From Gnetum montanum (Eukaryota > Streptophyta > Gnetopsida > Gnetales > Gnetaceae), in the NCBI GenBank assembly GCA_015680685.1, contig MNCI01011534.1:331952-395951 (forward strand): a stretch of 64,000 nucleotides of DNA, in the 5' to 3' direction. Positions 35,790 through 48,206 of the stretch are shown one piece after another. The notes under the pieces were generated by a model. The model was not told the DNA's origin. It made no database searches and saw nothing but the letters and a program-made list of their open reading frames with translations. The stretch's first letter is position 1. Each line of letters starts with the position of its first letter. The translations under genes and the position numbers were made by a program.

Positions 35790-37838
35790 GTCTTTTGATG
35801 TCGTGGTTGGAATGTACCCAAATTGGGGTGCACACACTATCTTAAAGTTGACATAGTGGGGCAAGTTAGAAGATGAGGTTAATTGATAAGGAGTTGACCC
35901 ACTATGGCACATGTGACTATAAGATGGTATGCAAGGATTGGTATGTCTCCCTACATGGATTTATTCATTGGGCCCCGTAGTTGTTGGAGTTTTAATCGAT
36001 GGCCTTGATAAGGTAACACAAGGCATTGGGTTCGAGGAAAAAGATGCACCACAATGTTGGACTTGTGTTGAGTTGGAAAATGTAGTGGTCTCAGAACTGT
36101 GTTGCCCCTTCCTAAAATTGTGTCTAAAGAAGGGACACCTTTGATGTTGTGGAGGGTTTCCACTCCTATTGATAGTAGAAGCATAAGTAATGTTCATGGG
36201 TTGATGTTGTGGTGCAAATCCCTCGAGTACTGTCAATGGCGATGTAGAAGGAGGTGAAGGATGAGAATGCTGAAATTGAGGAGAAGTGTAGGGTACCCAA
36301 GGTGGTGGTCTTTTTGGCAAGGATATGGGTTGATGGTATTGAGGAGAATGATAATAATGTGGTGAGATAGAGGATGTTGACCCGGTTGGGGAAACAAGAT
36401 GTTAGACTTGATAAGCACTTGGGTTCAGATGATAGGAACAATGTAACTAGTTTGGGGGTGGCTTCCCTCACGAGTGGGATTTTTTCCATTGTGATTGAAC
36501 ATAGTGTTTTTGTACAAACTCTGAATGTAACATTCTTTCCCAATGTTCATGTAAATATGACAAGATTGGTCATTGACCTTTGGGGTGATTGGATAGGCAA
36601 ATGTTACATTGATATGTATGATTGGCAGTTAAGTTCTTATTCTCTTCTACCCTTCTTTCTGATTGTCTAGTGGTATTTTGTCCTATTTCTTGGTTCTTCA
36701 TGGCTCTACCTCCAATAATATTGGCATATTCTCCACATTTTTCATATATCCACTCCATCATCTTATTGATCTTTGCCTCAATTTCATCTAGTGATTGTAA
36801 TATTGGCAAAGATGGTTCCACCTCCTTAAGGTGAGTTGATTTTTCCTCTTCCTAATTATGGACCTTTGTTAGGATGAGATTTTGGTCCTGTTAATATTTT
36901 TCAACATTCTCCCATTTAGCCATTTCTCCTTCTTCTTTTGCTAGGCACTTAATAAGCTCTTGGAATTGATGGATTCGTAGTTCATATAGTTGACCTGGGG
37001 CATACATCCCTAAGGTTTCCCTTGTTTCATTACAGAGCCCATCTATGATATGGTACATTAGCCTCTCCTCAGAGAACCCATGGCCTAAGTGGTTGTTTAA
37101 TAGTGCATAATATCTTTCTAAGGCCATGTCCAAGGGTTCATGTTATGCTTGTTTCCATTATTGGATTTGTCTCCTCAAGGTTGACACTCTTGCATAGGTT
37201 TGATATCTTTCATTGAAGAGTTCTACCATTGTTGGCCAACGTCAAATTAATTTTGGTTTTAAAGACCTGTACCATACTTTTTCTTGGCCAATGAGTGTCG
37301 TGGAAAAGAGCTTAAGTCTTTTCCATCCATTACCAATATTTTTCCATATACAAGCATCATGGAAGGCTTGTAAATGATGGTGCGGAACTAAATCATAGCC
37401 TCTTGAAAACTTGGGAAAGTTGTTTAAATCAAGCCTAGGTAGATGGCTTTCCTCATGATGCCTATAGGATATTTGAACAACCTCTTGTATATGCATTAGG
37501 CTCTTAGTGGTCAACAGGGGTTCATCGTCACTAAGTAGGTTATAAGTTTGTGAGTTGGGATGATGTTTTCTTTGTTCATGTTGGCATTCCTAACTTTTCC
37601 CGTGGGTTCGATTTTTATTTCTACATTGACCCTTTGAGGAATAGTCATTCATTCTTGGGGATGTCCCATCTTCACTAGAGGTGTCTAAGTTGGATGAAAA
37701 AAGTCCTTGAGTATCGTTGGGGTGTTTATGTTCATATGAAACTCCTGCATAAGATTGAGTACTCCAAACTCCTTCATTGGTTCTCCAATGAATTACCTCG
37801 CTAGATGTTACGTTATCACTATCTTATGAAAGAGACAT
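35790..37838 (-). pseudogene. gag: M gag, frameshifted
   Basis: The ATG at 37838 is followed within five codons by a stop. Landmarks then match A1: SSEVIHWRTNEG, EPLLTTKSLMHIQEVVQI (about 37510), FSRGYDLVPHHHLQAFHDAC, FSTTLIGQEKVWYRSLKPK (about 37250), an intact 80-residue piece with IIDGLCNETRETLGMYAP and QELIKCLAKEEGEM (37133-36891), and a zinc-knuckle-like CNICLSNHPKGQC (about 36605). The Pro/Ser/His-rich C-terminus is split over two frames. It is the most complete gag of this family on the window for the middle part. Confidence 0.75.
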
Positions 37839-37972
37839 TGTTGTGAATTATGTGTGACTTAACTAAATTTAATTTCTTTTCCTGAAAGATATATTATTAA
37901 TACCTTGTTACAATGATCTTGTATGATATAACTAATCTAGATAACTAGCATCATCCCCGACAACGACGTCAA

Positions 37973-38936
37973 TGATGAGTGGCTAGGTACCCCTACACTC
38001 AACTATACAAATACGAGCATTCATGCACGATCTGGTTGAACTCTGTAGATAGGCTAATGTTTGTATCTAGATAGTTATTTGTTGATCGCAGTTCCTTGTC
38101 TTCCCACTTGGACTAGTATTTACTTTATCATGTATGATTTTAGTCTAGAGTGATGTGTATGATGTGGTCCTAAGCTAGTGCTACTCTTAGAGGCAATGGA
38201 AATAACTTTGATTAACCTAAGAGGGAAAGGGTGAAGAGAGTCTAAGCTAGCCTAAGTGTGATGAGCATCCATCCTTAATCATCCGTACATATCTTGAACC
38301 TCGTGTACTACCATTGGGATTACCATGCGCATGTCCTAGGTACACTACTGGGATATCATGTAGTCACACTTAAATGCTCGTGATTAAGTCGTGTTCATTC
38401 TATGTTTGCTATCAGGGGTAGGAGATGAGGGTAGAGAAATATTAATTACGAAAGTAATAAATAACAATTAAAGTTAAGTGAATGCTACAATGATAAAGTA
38501 ATCTTGATTTTATTGTCGATCATGTGTGTGTCCAAGTATGTCACACTTGAATAAAGGTTCTGTACAATTACAATCATCACACTATGGGCATGCACTAGGG
38601 AAAAAGTTTTGAGAGGAAAAAAATGACAAAAATATCCTACTCTAATACTAACTGACTATTACTTTCTCGTGTGCCCCATTGTGTATTTATAAGCTCACAT
38701 GGGAACCACAATANATGTGCCCCATTGTGTATTTATAAGCTCACATGGGAACCACAATATCGCGTAATCGATATCGCTAGATAGGATGTGATATCAGGTA
38801 CCTGATATTGAGGGTCTGATATCAGGACTCATCAGATATTAGGAGTCCGATATTAGCACCTGGTTAACAAGGGTCCAATATCAGCACATAGTTAACAAGG
38901 GTTCGATACCAGCACTTGACAAACCACGATTCATCA
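37973..38936 (-). repeat. M 5' LTR
   Basis: 964 bp, the pair of 32663-33580. It contains an N at 38714 flanked by two copies of a 45-bp stretch (ATGTGCCCCATTGTGTATTT...), which is probably an uncollapsed contig overlap and explains its extra length. Confidence 0.85.
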
Positions 38937-38941
38937 CAACA

Positions 38942-39479
38942 CTTGAGATTTCCTTTCTTATGCATTTTTATTTTATTTTATGCACTTTACATTCATGTTA
39001 TTAGTGCAATAATTCATTTTGATGAATTAATAAAATCATTAAATTACACAAGCATGACCCCTTTAAGCGTACGTGTGACACTTGGTAGCTTAGAAACAAT
39101 TAGCATTTGACATCCCAGCGGTGTACGCACAAAGTTTAGGATGTGTCTGGGAAGTGGGAATGGTTACTTATGTTAGGCTAGATTAGACTTTAGTTTCCTT
39201 AGCAATTAATCACTTTTATTTTTAATCACTCTTACTTTTATTCTTGTTCTTGGTGAGTAATTCTAGAAAAACACAAAACAATAAAATCATATGCCTTAGT
39301 CACACTTAACCATACAATTGCATTCCACAAGTGGGACTGGGAAGACAACGAACAAACAACACACACACATTGTTTAACTCTAGTGTACCTAGTAATTACA
39401 ATATTTGGAATTCAACTAGATTGCATGTGAAAGCTTGTGATTCGTATGGTTGGGTGTAGGGGTACCTTGCCACTCATCA
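38942..39479 (+). repeat. P 5' LTR, second segment
   Basis: Continues the P LTR after the M insertion (CTTGAGATTTCCTTTCTTATGCAT) and ends GGTACCTTGCCACTCATCA. It is collinear with 46734-47308. Confidence 0.85.
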
Positions 39480-39641
39480 TTGGTGTCATTTTTGAGGATT
39501 GTAGTTCTTAGTGCACTATCTAACCTAGTGAAATTTAGTAACCTTGTTGTTTGAACCCTACGAGTCAAATCCTATGAAAACAAAAATTATTACTATTATC
39601 ATTAAATTAAATCTTCATTACATACTATTTATTAACATAAA

Positions 39642-41105
39642 ATGTCTTCTTCTCATAGGAGCCCACCTTTGCCTAGGGTAGTTCAAGTACCTCAGTAATA
39701 TTGGATGGTATATGCTCATCCTGATGAGTATGTACCAAACTTTACCTTCATCTTACATTAAGATGAATTGATGCAGTGGTGCAATATGGAAGGCAACATT
39801 GTGTTGCCACTTAACCGATTTGTTCCAACAATGCTCCAACTAATGCTCACATGACATGGGCTTCAACATCTTCATGGAGAATATGAAATGTGTGATCCCA
39901 ACTCAAGGGACTATCATCCCATTGAAGCATAAAGATTAAGGGATCAATAACTGGAGCACCAACACAAGCTTATGAAGGGCAACATCTTTCCACCTCTGCT
40001 TGTCCTAATTGATGAAGGCAACCATTTCTTTAGTGATTCTCCTCTCTTTGACTTTGTTCAAGGAGCCCTCAACTAGAATGTATAATCTATAATCCATAAT
40101 CCAGGTTTTGGTCAAAATAGATCCAATGACAAAAATGAATTTAGAGAAGCAAGTCAAGAAAAGGGGGACAAAGGTGATCATGATTATGATCATGGTTGCA
40201 AGCATCAAAGGAAGGATGATAAGCATCAACATGAAGCAAGTTTCCCTTCTTCTTCCCCTTCATTGTCATCTTCTTCATCGGGTTTAGATCATGGTTGTAG
40301 AAGAAATAACTGTGATGGAGGTGATTGAAGGGACCAGAATAATAGAAGGGACCATTGGGATAGCCGTGAGTAAAGACGTGGGCAATCTAGGGAGGCCCAA
40401 CATCAATAAAGAAGGTCTAGTAGCGAACATCATAGGCACCACCATCATAGCCTTGTTGAACCTCTACTTGCTACTGGGGGCATGTTAAATATTTCACAGG
40501 CTGTGAGGATTCCAACTAGGCATGTGAAGGATAGTAGAATAAAGAGGCTAGATATGATCAACATCCCTCAGTTCGAGGGAGGATATGATGCTGATCCACA
40601 AAATCATCTCCAGGCCTTCCAAGATGCATGTGCCTTGCAAAACATTGAAAATGACTAGCAAAAGCTAAAATTATTTCCAAGGATACTCATCATGGAAGCA
40701 AAAATTTGGCATCGATCCTTGGAACCAGAATCCATTAGGTGGTGGAGTATGATGTTGGAACTATTCAATGACAAATATCAAACGTACTCCTAAGTATCCA
40801 ATCTAAGGAAACAAATTCAAGGCTGAGAATAAGGGAATCATGAGCCCTTGGATATTGCAATTGGCTGATACTACTCACTGTTACATAGGTGTCCTAGCTA
40901 TGGATACTCTCAGCTTGATCAGCTTCACCATATTGTAGATGGGTTACGGTCTAAAACTAGGAAAACCCTTGGTGTCTATGCCCAAGGGAGATTGATAGAG
41001 CTGAGCACCTGTTAGATTCAAAAATTAATTGAGCAGGTAGCCAACGAGGAGGGAGAGCTAAGAAAATGTGAAAGTGTAGAAGAATACAATAGAGACCATG
41101 GCTAA
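39642..41105 (+). pseudogene. gag: P gag
   Basis: Begins MSSSHRSPPLPRVVQV at an ATG 160 bases behind the LTR. An N-terminal domain follows, broken by stops (VLIDEGNHFF, about 40003), and then an Asp/His/Arg-rich linker. The capsid part runs from about 40550: INIPQFEGGYDADPQNHLQ, LKLFPRILIMEAKIWHRSLE, MLELFNDKYQTY, IVDGLRSKTRKTLGVYAQ, and QVANEEGELRKCESVEEYN near 41090. No zinc knuckle was recognised before pol starts. It shares this gag type with A1, A2, A3 and M, which links the pol-less elements to P. Confidence 0.75.
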
Positions 41106-42870
41106 GTACTGTGGATGTCAAAATGGGCATTAGAGATCTTTCCTTAGAGATATCAAAAGAAAATAAATTTGGAAAGATCGAGAAGAAGAGAGTTCCATGT
41201 ATTGTGTACAGTGATTTAGGGTGCCATTTTGTGTAGAAGTTATGGTCAGTAAAGCAAACATCTATCTTTGCATATAAATAGTGTGCACCAAAAGCTAATA
41301 TCCAAAGATGTTTGTACATAGTAGCCATAAAACAAGAAGGCACCGACTGACTAACAGCTGATACTAGCAACAGTACATTATGCATAGAATTGACTAAGGG
41401 CCTAATGTATGAGTACATTGCAAGTATGGATGAACTTAAGCAAGTTCATCACTAGCTCTCTGAAGGAGCAAATGATGATGTCAATTGGGATGAGTTGGAA
41501 ATTCTTGACAATTTTAAACAAGAGCCCCTTGAATTAAAGACACTATTGACTAGAATGGAGTACGTATTTTTAAAAAATAGGAATATGGTTATTAGTAATG
41601 CGAAGCTTACTATAGCATAGAAGAAAAAGTTGATAAAAGTTATGAAAAAGTGGTTAGCAGCCTTTTCTTGGTCATATTCCAAGCTTACTGGGATAGATCC
41701 AAGGATATGCCAACACAGGATATACATCGACCCTACCATCAAGCTGTAATGATAGCCATAGTAGTGTTTGAATCCCAAGTTAAAAAATATTATCAAAGAC
41801 GAGATTGAACAACTCCTCAAAGTAGGATTCATTTACCATGTCACAAATAGTGAGTGGGTCAACCCACTTGTGATCATGCCAAAGAAAGGAGGCAAATGAC
41901 AAGCGTTCATTGACTTTCAGCTACTTAACATGGAAATTTTCAAGGATCATTTTCTATTACCTTTCATCAACCAAGTGCTGGACACCATTTCAGAACATAG
42001 CTTTTACAACTTTCTGGATGGTTATAATGGCTATAACAAAATTCGGATTACACTAGAGGATTAGTCAAAGAAAACTTTCATAAGTCCTTAGGGAACTTTT
42101 TCCTACCAACAGATGCCATTTGGTTTATGCAATGCCCCAGCCACATTTTAATGATTAGTTCTTAACATTTTTCAATAACAAATTGGTAGTGGGGTAGAGG
42201 TTTTTATGGATGATTTTTCTACCTCCTACTCAATTGGCAAAAGAGCCATCTTAGGGTCCAGAAAAGCATAGAATTGGGGAATTACATCTCAAAAGTAGAA
42301 ATCGAGGTGAAACCTGAAAAAATAAGGATGATCCATGGAATAAGACATCAACCCAAAATAGTTAAAGAAGTTCGGTCATTCCTTGATCATACTGGCTACT
42401 ACCGATGATTCATTGAGAATTTTTCCAAAATTTCCAAGTCATTGGTAGAATTGACAAATAAGGATGCATCATTCATCTGGACCCTTACATGTGAATTAGC
42501 ATTTTAATAATTAAAGAAAAAGCTTGTTGAAACCCCATTCTTCAAGCACCAGATTAGTCCAAATTGTTTCATGTAATGACCAATGCATCAAATTATGCTT
42601 TGAGGGCAGTACTTACGTAGATGGATGATCAAAAATGTCCATATTACATTCACTATGCAAGCTAGAGCATTGCAGGTGCACAACTAAACTACACCACCAT
42701 AGAAAAGGAGTTGATGGAAATGGTGTTAGCTTTAGAAAAGTTTAGGCACTATGTGCTTGGCTACAAAGTGTTTGTGCACATAGATTATATCGCCATCAGA
42801 TTTCTAATGAACAAGTCAATGATGAGCCCCCATGTCATACGGTGGCTCATGATTTTGTAGGAATTTGATT
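41106..42870 (+). pseudogene. pol: P reverse transcriptase and RNase H region
   Basis: 41480-41750 matches the connector ahead of gypsy RT. From about 41790 come KDEIEQLLKVGFIYHV, WVNPLVIMPKKGGK, FIDFQLLNMEIFKDHF and the hallmark MPFGLCNAPATF (about 42115). The active-site segment VEVFMDDFST (about 42198) keeps the Asp-Asp pair. RNase H-like pieces follow (42550-42870), including a YTTIEKELMEMVLALEKF segment with the catalytic Glu region. Many stops lie in between, several of the CGA-to-TGA kind. An aspartic protease was not found between gag and RT; only about 350 bases separate them. Confidence 0.8.
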
Positions 42871-42875
42871 TTACT

Positions 42876-44100
42876 ATGGTATATCATAAAGGTGTGGAGA
42901 ATGTGGTCACAGATCACTTATCGCGACTAAGATGGGATGACAAGGAGAAAGAGAACCCTTTATTTGACCAATTCCTTAACGAATCTCTCCTTACAGGTGC
43001 TATTAATACACAAATTCTTGATGAACAAAAATGGTACGACACCATTCTCACTTATCTACTCAAGAAAGAACTATCGCAAGGGTTGGACACTAGAAAGAAA
43101 CAACAGTTTCTTCACTAGTTTAAATATTTCATAGAGATTAATGAAAAATTTTACAAGGCTTCTCTCAATTCCCTAGTATGTTGGTGTGTCCCTGATGCAG
43201 ATCAATTGTGTGTTCTTCAGGATGCTCACAAAGGTCCTTGTGGGGGCCATGATGCTGGGAGATGCACGACCATAAAAATCCTCATGGTAGGGTATTATTG
43301 GCCAATAATCTTTAGGGATGCACATCAATTCATCTGTGCTTGTGATTATTGCCAAAGGGATGGTGGAATGACAGCTCAAATGGAGGAATCACAACAATGG
43401 ATACAACCTATCGAACCATTCAACATTTGGGGCATTGACTTTATAGGTTCCATCACACCTTTATCAAATGGAAAGGAATATATAATAGTTGCAGCTGACT
43501 ATTGTACCAAGTGGGTAGAATCAACAGTCATCACCGATTGTACATCCATCACTGCTGCTTGGTTTGTACAACAAAACGTTGTAAATAGGTTTGGTGTACC
43601 TTGTGCATTAATTTCTAATAATGGAACTCATTTTATAGGTGCCACTTTCCAAAAGCTAATACAACGCTTGGGGGTTGAACATAAATTCACAACACCATAT
43701 CACCCCCAAGCTAATGGTCAAGCTAAAGTTACTAATCGAGAGATTATAAAAATTTTAACACATACCATTAGCAAATACTGAAGGGCCTAGAGCACTAAAT
43801 TAAATGATGCCCTTTGGGCCTATCACTCCACATGGAAGCTTTCCATAAGTTATTCTCCCTATGAGATTGTGTAGGGAAAACTACCAACATTGCCCATCCA
43901 ATCCGAGTTCCATACACTCTCTATAGCCTATGATCTTGACCTCAATCCAAGTCTAGCACAAAAAGAACGATTAATGAGCCTCAACTTGCTAGATGAAAAT
44001 TGGTTAATGGCTTTGTCATCCAACAAAACACATAAGGCATTCAACAAGAAACATGATGACCTCAAAATAAGAAAGTCAAGTTTCAACTAGGAGATAAGGT
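42876..44100 (+). pseudogene. pol: P integrase
   Basis: Spacer with VTDHLSRLRWDDKE, then an H2C2 zinc-binding domain (His in DAHKGPCGGHDAGR; Cys pair in CDYCQRDG), then the core (43206-43781, open for 191 codons). Core signs: GIDFIG with the first Asp, KWVEST, and HPQANGQAKVTNREI. The second catalytic Asp is Asn in LISNNGTHF, and the catalytic Glu is Lys in GQAKVTN; both are single G-to-A changes. The C-terminus continues to about 44100 (LLDENWLMALSSN, AFNKKHDD) without a chromodomain, which points to the non-chromovirus (Tat/Athila) side of gypsy elements. The enzyme cannot be active. Confidence 0.85.
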
Positions 44101-46388
44101 TCTCTATTGAAATCCTACACATATACCCCAATGAACCAAATTTCAAACATTGTGGAAAGGACCTTACATCATAGGTAAGAATTTTCCATCAAGGGTCATG
44201 ATCATCAACAAACCTAATAGCCTAGACAAAAAGTAATTAGTCAACATTCAACAAATAAAACCTTTCCATAAGCTCAAGCCGACCAACTCAACAAACACCT
44301 CACTAGATAGAGAACCACGCTCAATCTTTCAAATCTCTCCCTTTCAACTTAGTTATGGGGGGAGATGGCCACCTATACTAATACCTTAGGTGACTCCTTA
44401 GTTTTTGAACTTTTTGTTTTACACATTTTTGGTTTTACAACTTTTTGTTTTCATCTTCTTTGTTTTACATCTTTATTTTACATATTTGTATTTTTAAGGT
44501 TATTGGTATTTTATTAGTTTTTGTTTTACACCAATGTTAATATATTCAATATTTATTATTTCCTCTTTTACTTTCTTTCATGGTTATGTTTGCTTATGTT
44601 TGATATGTTTCTCTACTTTTTCTGCTAATAAGGTGGCAGGTACAATGGTAATGCACTACTTGATGGTGGTATGCTTCATTTGTAATTTGATTGTTGATGT
44701 CTGGTTTCTGACTTTGAATGTCGTTATTGATGATTGGAACATGGTTTCTTTTCATGTAACAGGTACTGAGTCCACATTATCCACCCATCCACATACTCTA
44801 TGGTTTTTCTTATTTTGGAAGTATGTAGTCTCTTCTTCATTAATATAACTTTAATAAATTGCTAACTTATGTAGTTTCTGGAATTAGGAAGGAATCAAAG
44901 GTTTGAATTGGGTGTGGCTTCAAAGGGATGTAATATTTTTTGTGCTTTTATTTTTTCCTATGTGAAGGAGTGTTCTCATAAGCTTCTCACCATTCTACAT
45001 CATTTCATAATAGGAATTCCAATAAGTCCTTGCATGGTGTGGTCCTCATCACAAAAAAAAAAAAAATATGAGGATTCAAAGCACACCCCTTGAACAAAAT
45101 AAATGCGAAAAATGCATGGGTCTTTGCATGGTGTGGTTCCCATTTCAAAAAAAAAAACATAAGAATTCAAAGCACATCCCTTAGACCAAATAAAAGGGCT
45201 ACAAGCACTAGTTATGAAACTTGTCTTGTCTCCTCTAACTAAGGCCCTTTATCACTTCCTACCTTCTGTCCAATTTGGAACTATGGTTGTTTTATGGGAG
45301 CATTCTTGTGTCTCAAGGGATGAACTTGCCTTAGAATGTCAATGCGAAGTCATTGAAAGCGGTTGGTTTTGATCTGGACTGAGGAAGGATCCTACCAAGT
45401 TAATTAATCACAAATTCTACAAGGGAATATATGTGACCATAATTAGAAACTCCATTCCACTCTCGTTATCATCCACTTATGCTTTTCATGCCTCACCTCG
45501 CTACCAATTTCATGTTTTGATTCAATGTTCTGGTTTGATGTGTTGAGATTCTCAGTCAGTTACTTTTTTGTTTTTGTGCTTAACCATTAATCATCCATGG
45601 CACGCATGAACTCTTTGGTTTGAAGTTATGCAAGGGCATAAAAGGCTTGTGCCTTCTTTGGGAAGGATCCACTTGCATATATTTTAGTTAGGTTAGGTTA
45701 AGTTCTTTACCCTTAGACATTGTTACAATAAAATTATTTTTATTTATTAATCCCATCCATGTCATCCAGTTGTATGCACCTTCACAACTATTTGTAATGA
45801 GCTCCTTTTTATTGTTGTGAATACCCTCTTTCCAGTACTCCTTATGTCAAACATTTTCTAAATTGTATGGATCACTTCTCTTACTTAACCCATTTTTCAG
45901 TCTTTTCATTAACAACATCAAGTAACCAATCTATTACAATCACAACCTAGGTAGATAAAATCACTGATGAGACAAGGTATTTAGCTATTATTTATTACAC
46001 TATATATACTAATCCTTGGTTTTATTGTGATTGCAGTGGGAAGCATGGACTAGAAGTGGGACTATCGTCACCAAGGAGGATGCAACCATATCACTCACAG
46101 GAGATTGTTCATGATCGTTGGATCTCTTCTATCTCTCCCTTCTTCTTCTGTTGCCAAAAAGGGGTTGGATGTTCTTGGGATCCATTAGTGTTCTTTCCTA
46201 TTGTCATGAACACCCAATTTTGTACACAATTGTAATGTTGTATTCTTGGGCACTTTTGTATTGGTCTGTTTTCTCTGTGTCACTCTGCATGTCAGTCAAA
46301 TAAGTCTACATCCCCTATTATATTTTGTAAAGGACTTGTTCCTCTTTTTTTGTACTTGACGATGAGTTTTTATTTAATACTGGGGGTA
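44101..46388 (+). other. P 3' internal region, no gene recognised
   Basis: Behind integrase lie 2.3 kb of T-rich sequence. Short open frames at 44534-44848 and 44908-45093 are hydrophobic but show no recognisable domain. Two near-identical stretches (TTGCATGGTGTGGT(C/T)C and AAAGCACA(C/T)CCCTT) around 45030-45090 and 45125-45185 form a tandem duplication. The region ends in the polypurine tract at 46378-46388. Confidence 0.5.
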
Positions 46389-47308
46389 TGATAAATTGTG
46401 TTTTTCATACGCTTCAATATTGGGGTGGCTGTAATATCAGGTACACGATATCGGGTATGCGATATCACAACCCAAGATGCAATATCATACATTCGATATC
46501 GCAAGGTTACTCTCAAGTCTATAAATATCACACCTAGGCACACAATTGAGGGTATGTTTTAGCAGTCAAGTAGCGAAACTATTGTAGTTTGTCCATTCAA
46601 AAGTTAGAATATTTTCCAAGTGCCTGTAGTAGGAGGTCTAAGTGTGAACAAATATTTATTCAAGCATTGATGTACCTGAGCACACCATTGTGTTAGCAAT
46701 AAAGATGAGCTCTTTGATTCATTCTTACAGCACTTGAGATTTCCTTTCTTATGCATTTATATTTTATTTTATGCTCTTTACAGTCATGTTATTAGCGCAG
46801 CAATTCATTTTGATCAATTAAGCAAATCGTTAAATTACATAAGCATGACCCCTTTGAGCATCTGTGTGACATTTGGTAGCTCAGAAATGATTAACGTTTG
46901 ACAACCCAATGGTGTACACACAAAGTTAAAGATGTGTCTAGGAAGTGGAAATGGTTACTTGTGTTAGTCCAGATTAGACTTTTGGGAATGGTTACTTGTG
47001 TTAGGCTAGATTAGACTTTAGTTTCCTTAGCAATTAATCGCTTTTATTTTTAATCACTCTTACTTTTATTCTTGTTCTAGATGAGTAATTCTAGAAAAAC
47101 ACAAAACAATAAAAATCATATGCCTCAGTCACACTTAACCATAAATTAACCTTCCACAAGTGGGACTGGGAAGACAATGAACAAACAACATGCACACACT
47201 GTTTAGCTCTAGTGTACTTAGTAATTACAATCTACGGAATTCAACTAGATTGCACATGAACGCTTGTGATTCATATGGTTGGGCGTAGGGGTACCTTGCT
47301 GCTCATTA
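46389..47308 (+). repeat. P 3' LTR (920 bp)
   Basis: Starts TGATAAATTGTG and ends GCTCATTA (CA changed to TA). TATA is at about 46518 and the polyadenylation signal AATAAAGATG at about 46698. A tandem duplication of 36-39 bp (GGTTACTTGTGTTAG...AGATTAGACTTT) lies at 46948-47020 and is not in the 5' LTR. Confidence 0.85.
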
Positions 47309-47544
47309 GTGATCAAATTTATAAAACATAAATAAGAAAAATCCTGTCCCTCAATTACACTTAAACCATACCCTTGTGCTTCACAAGTGTAGTTGGGCAG
47401 ACAACAAACATTCTCAACACTCACTTTGCTTCCTAGAAGAACTAGTGCAATAGAGAACTATAGGTCCATGGAATTCAATCGAATTGCACGTAAACACCTT
47501 AGTGATTCGTATGGTTGGGCGTAGGTGTACCTTGCCACCCATCA

Positions 47545-47929
47545 TCTATGTATGGTAAGTTTTGATACCCCCAAGGTACCAAAACCATTTCGTTTACTAA
47601 AAATAGTAAATGAGAATTTTACCCACACTAGGCCTTCCAATAGCAACATTGGACATGTAGGAGTCACACTGAGGTGCATGGGAAATGTTGGGGGATGACA
47701 CCCACCTTGGGGGTATGCCACCCATGTTGTAGCTATGTTGGGGGGATGGTGCAATGCTGGGAGTGTAGTAGCAACACTAGGGGATAATAATTATATCCCC
47801 CAAGGTTGGGCATGGGTGTTGTTACACCCCCCTTAGGTGTTTCTAGCATAGCAAATGTTATACCCCCCACAAAACCCAGTAAAATGCTAATTTGGGTAGT
47901 CTTAAAGGCATTTGTAACACCTTGCCCTC

Positions 47930-47979
<50 letters not shown>

Positions 47980-48206
47980 NGCTCCCCGGGCCCCCCAAGC
48001 TCAAATAAAGGCATAATATGACCTTTTTTTCACTTGGGAGTTGAGGCTTTGACCACTTATGAGGCATTTTTCATCCTTAAAAGCTAAAGTATATGAAATT
48101 GCATCTCTTAGATTGCAATATTCACATTTTACAATGTAGTTTTAGCCTTGGATTTCATGGGATGAGGGTTAAAAAGGTTACAACATGCATTTTTGGTGGT
48201 GTTTCA
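47545..48206 (-). repeat. X 3' (left) LTR, last segment
   Basis: Collinear with 61616-62182: GTTTTGATACCCCCAAGGTAC, TTTTACCCACACTAGGCCT, GGTGCATGGG, ACAATGTAGTTTTAGCC and GGTTACAACATGCATTTTTGG. Ends TTTCA. It contains the poly-C run 47932-47979. Confidence 0.8.
47932..47980. other. Poly-C run ending in N (probable assembly artefact)
   Basis: About 48 consecutive C bases, then N, then GCTCCCCGGGCCCCCC. The homologous place in the right LTR (about 61950-62025) has only short C clusters. A homopolymer read error next to a join is the likeliest reading. Confidence 0.7.

Larger units (their letters stand above)
32663..38936 (-). mobile_element. Element M: pol-less gypsy-family element inside the P 5' LTR
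   Basis: LTRs 32663-33580 (3') and 37973-38936 (5'), both TGATGAGTGG...(T/A)TCATCA on the plus strand. TSD is CAGCA (32658-32662) against CAACA (38937-38941). The uninterrupted site is seen in the P 3' LTR as TTACAGCACTTGAG (about 46728), which confirms it. Primer site: the complement of 37955-37972 reads TTGACGTCGTTGTCGGGG, close to the tRNA-Asp site TGGCGCCGTTGCCGGGGA with transitions only. It encodes gag (37838 to about 35790) and a shortened version of the A1 extra ORF, but no pol. At 6.27 kb it is the youngest layer of the stack by position. Confidence 0.85.
32319..47308 (+). mobile_element. Element P: gypsy retrotransposon with gag-pol, inserted in S
   Basis: The 5' LTR is 32319-32662 plus 38942-39479 (split by M); the 3' LTR is 46389-47308. 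TSD GTGAT is exact (32314-32318 and 47309-47313). The primer site after the 5' LTR, TGGTGTCATTTTTGAGGATT (from 39481), is a decayed tRNA-Asp site, mostly by transitions. The polypurine tract TACTGGGGGTA precedes the 3' LTR. It contains gag (39642-41105), reverse transcriptase and RNase H (41480-42870) and integrase (42876-44100). The gene order RT-RH-INT is that of Ty3/gypsy. No chromodomain was seen. All genes carry stops or shifts. Confidence 0.85.
31703..47544 (+). mobile_element. Solo LTR S (gypsy P/M/A family), split by element P
   Basis: The left part 31703-32318 starts TGATGAAACATGTTTC and has the family TATA (CTATAAATATAG, about 31826). The right part 47314-47544 ends GTATGGTTGGGCGTAGG...CACCCATCA. 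Identical 5-bp flanks TCTAT occur at 31698-31702 and 47545-47549. The unoccupied form of the site survives in the right LTR of X at about 61616-61640 (GCAGGTGTCTATGCATTGCATG), which proves the insertion. No internal region of its own remains. Confidence 0.85.

Noticed and set aside
40957-41832. Minus-strand frames of 126-153 codons opposite P pol
   Set aside because: Antisense shadows of the gag-RT region on the plus strand.
47733-48067. Gly- or Pro-rich open frames over the poly-C run
   Set aside because: Homopolymer artefact next to an N; the homologous place in the other X LTR has no such run.
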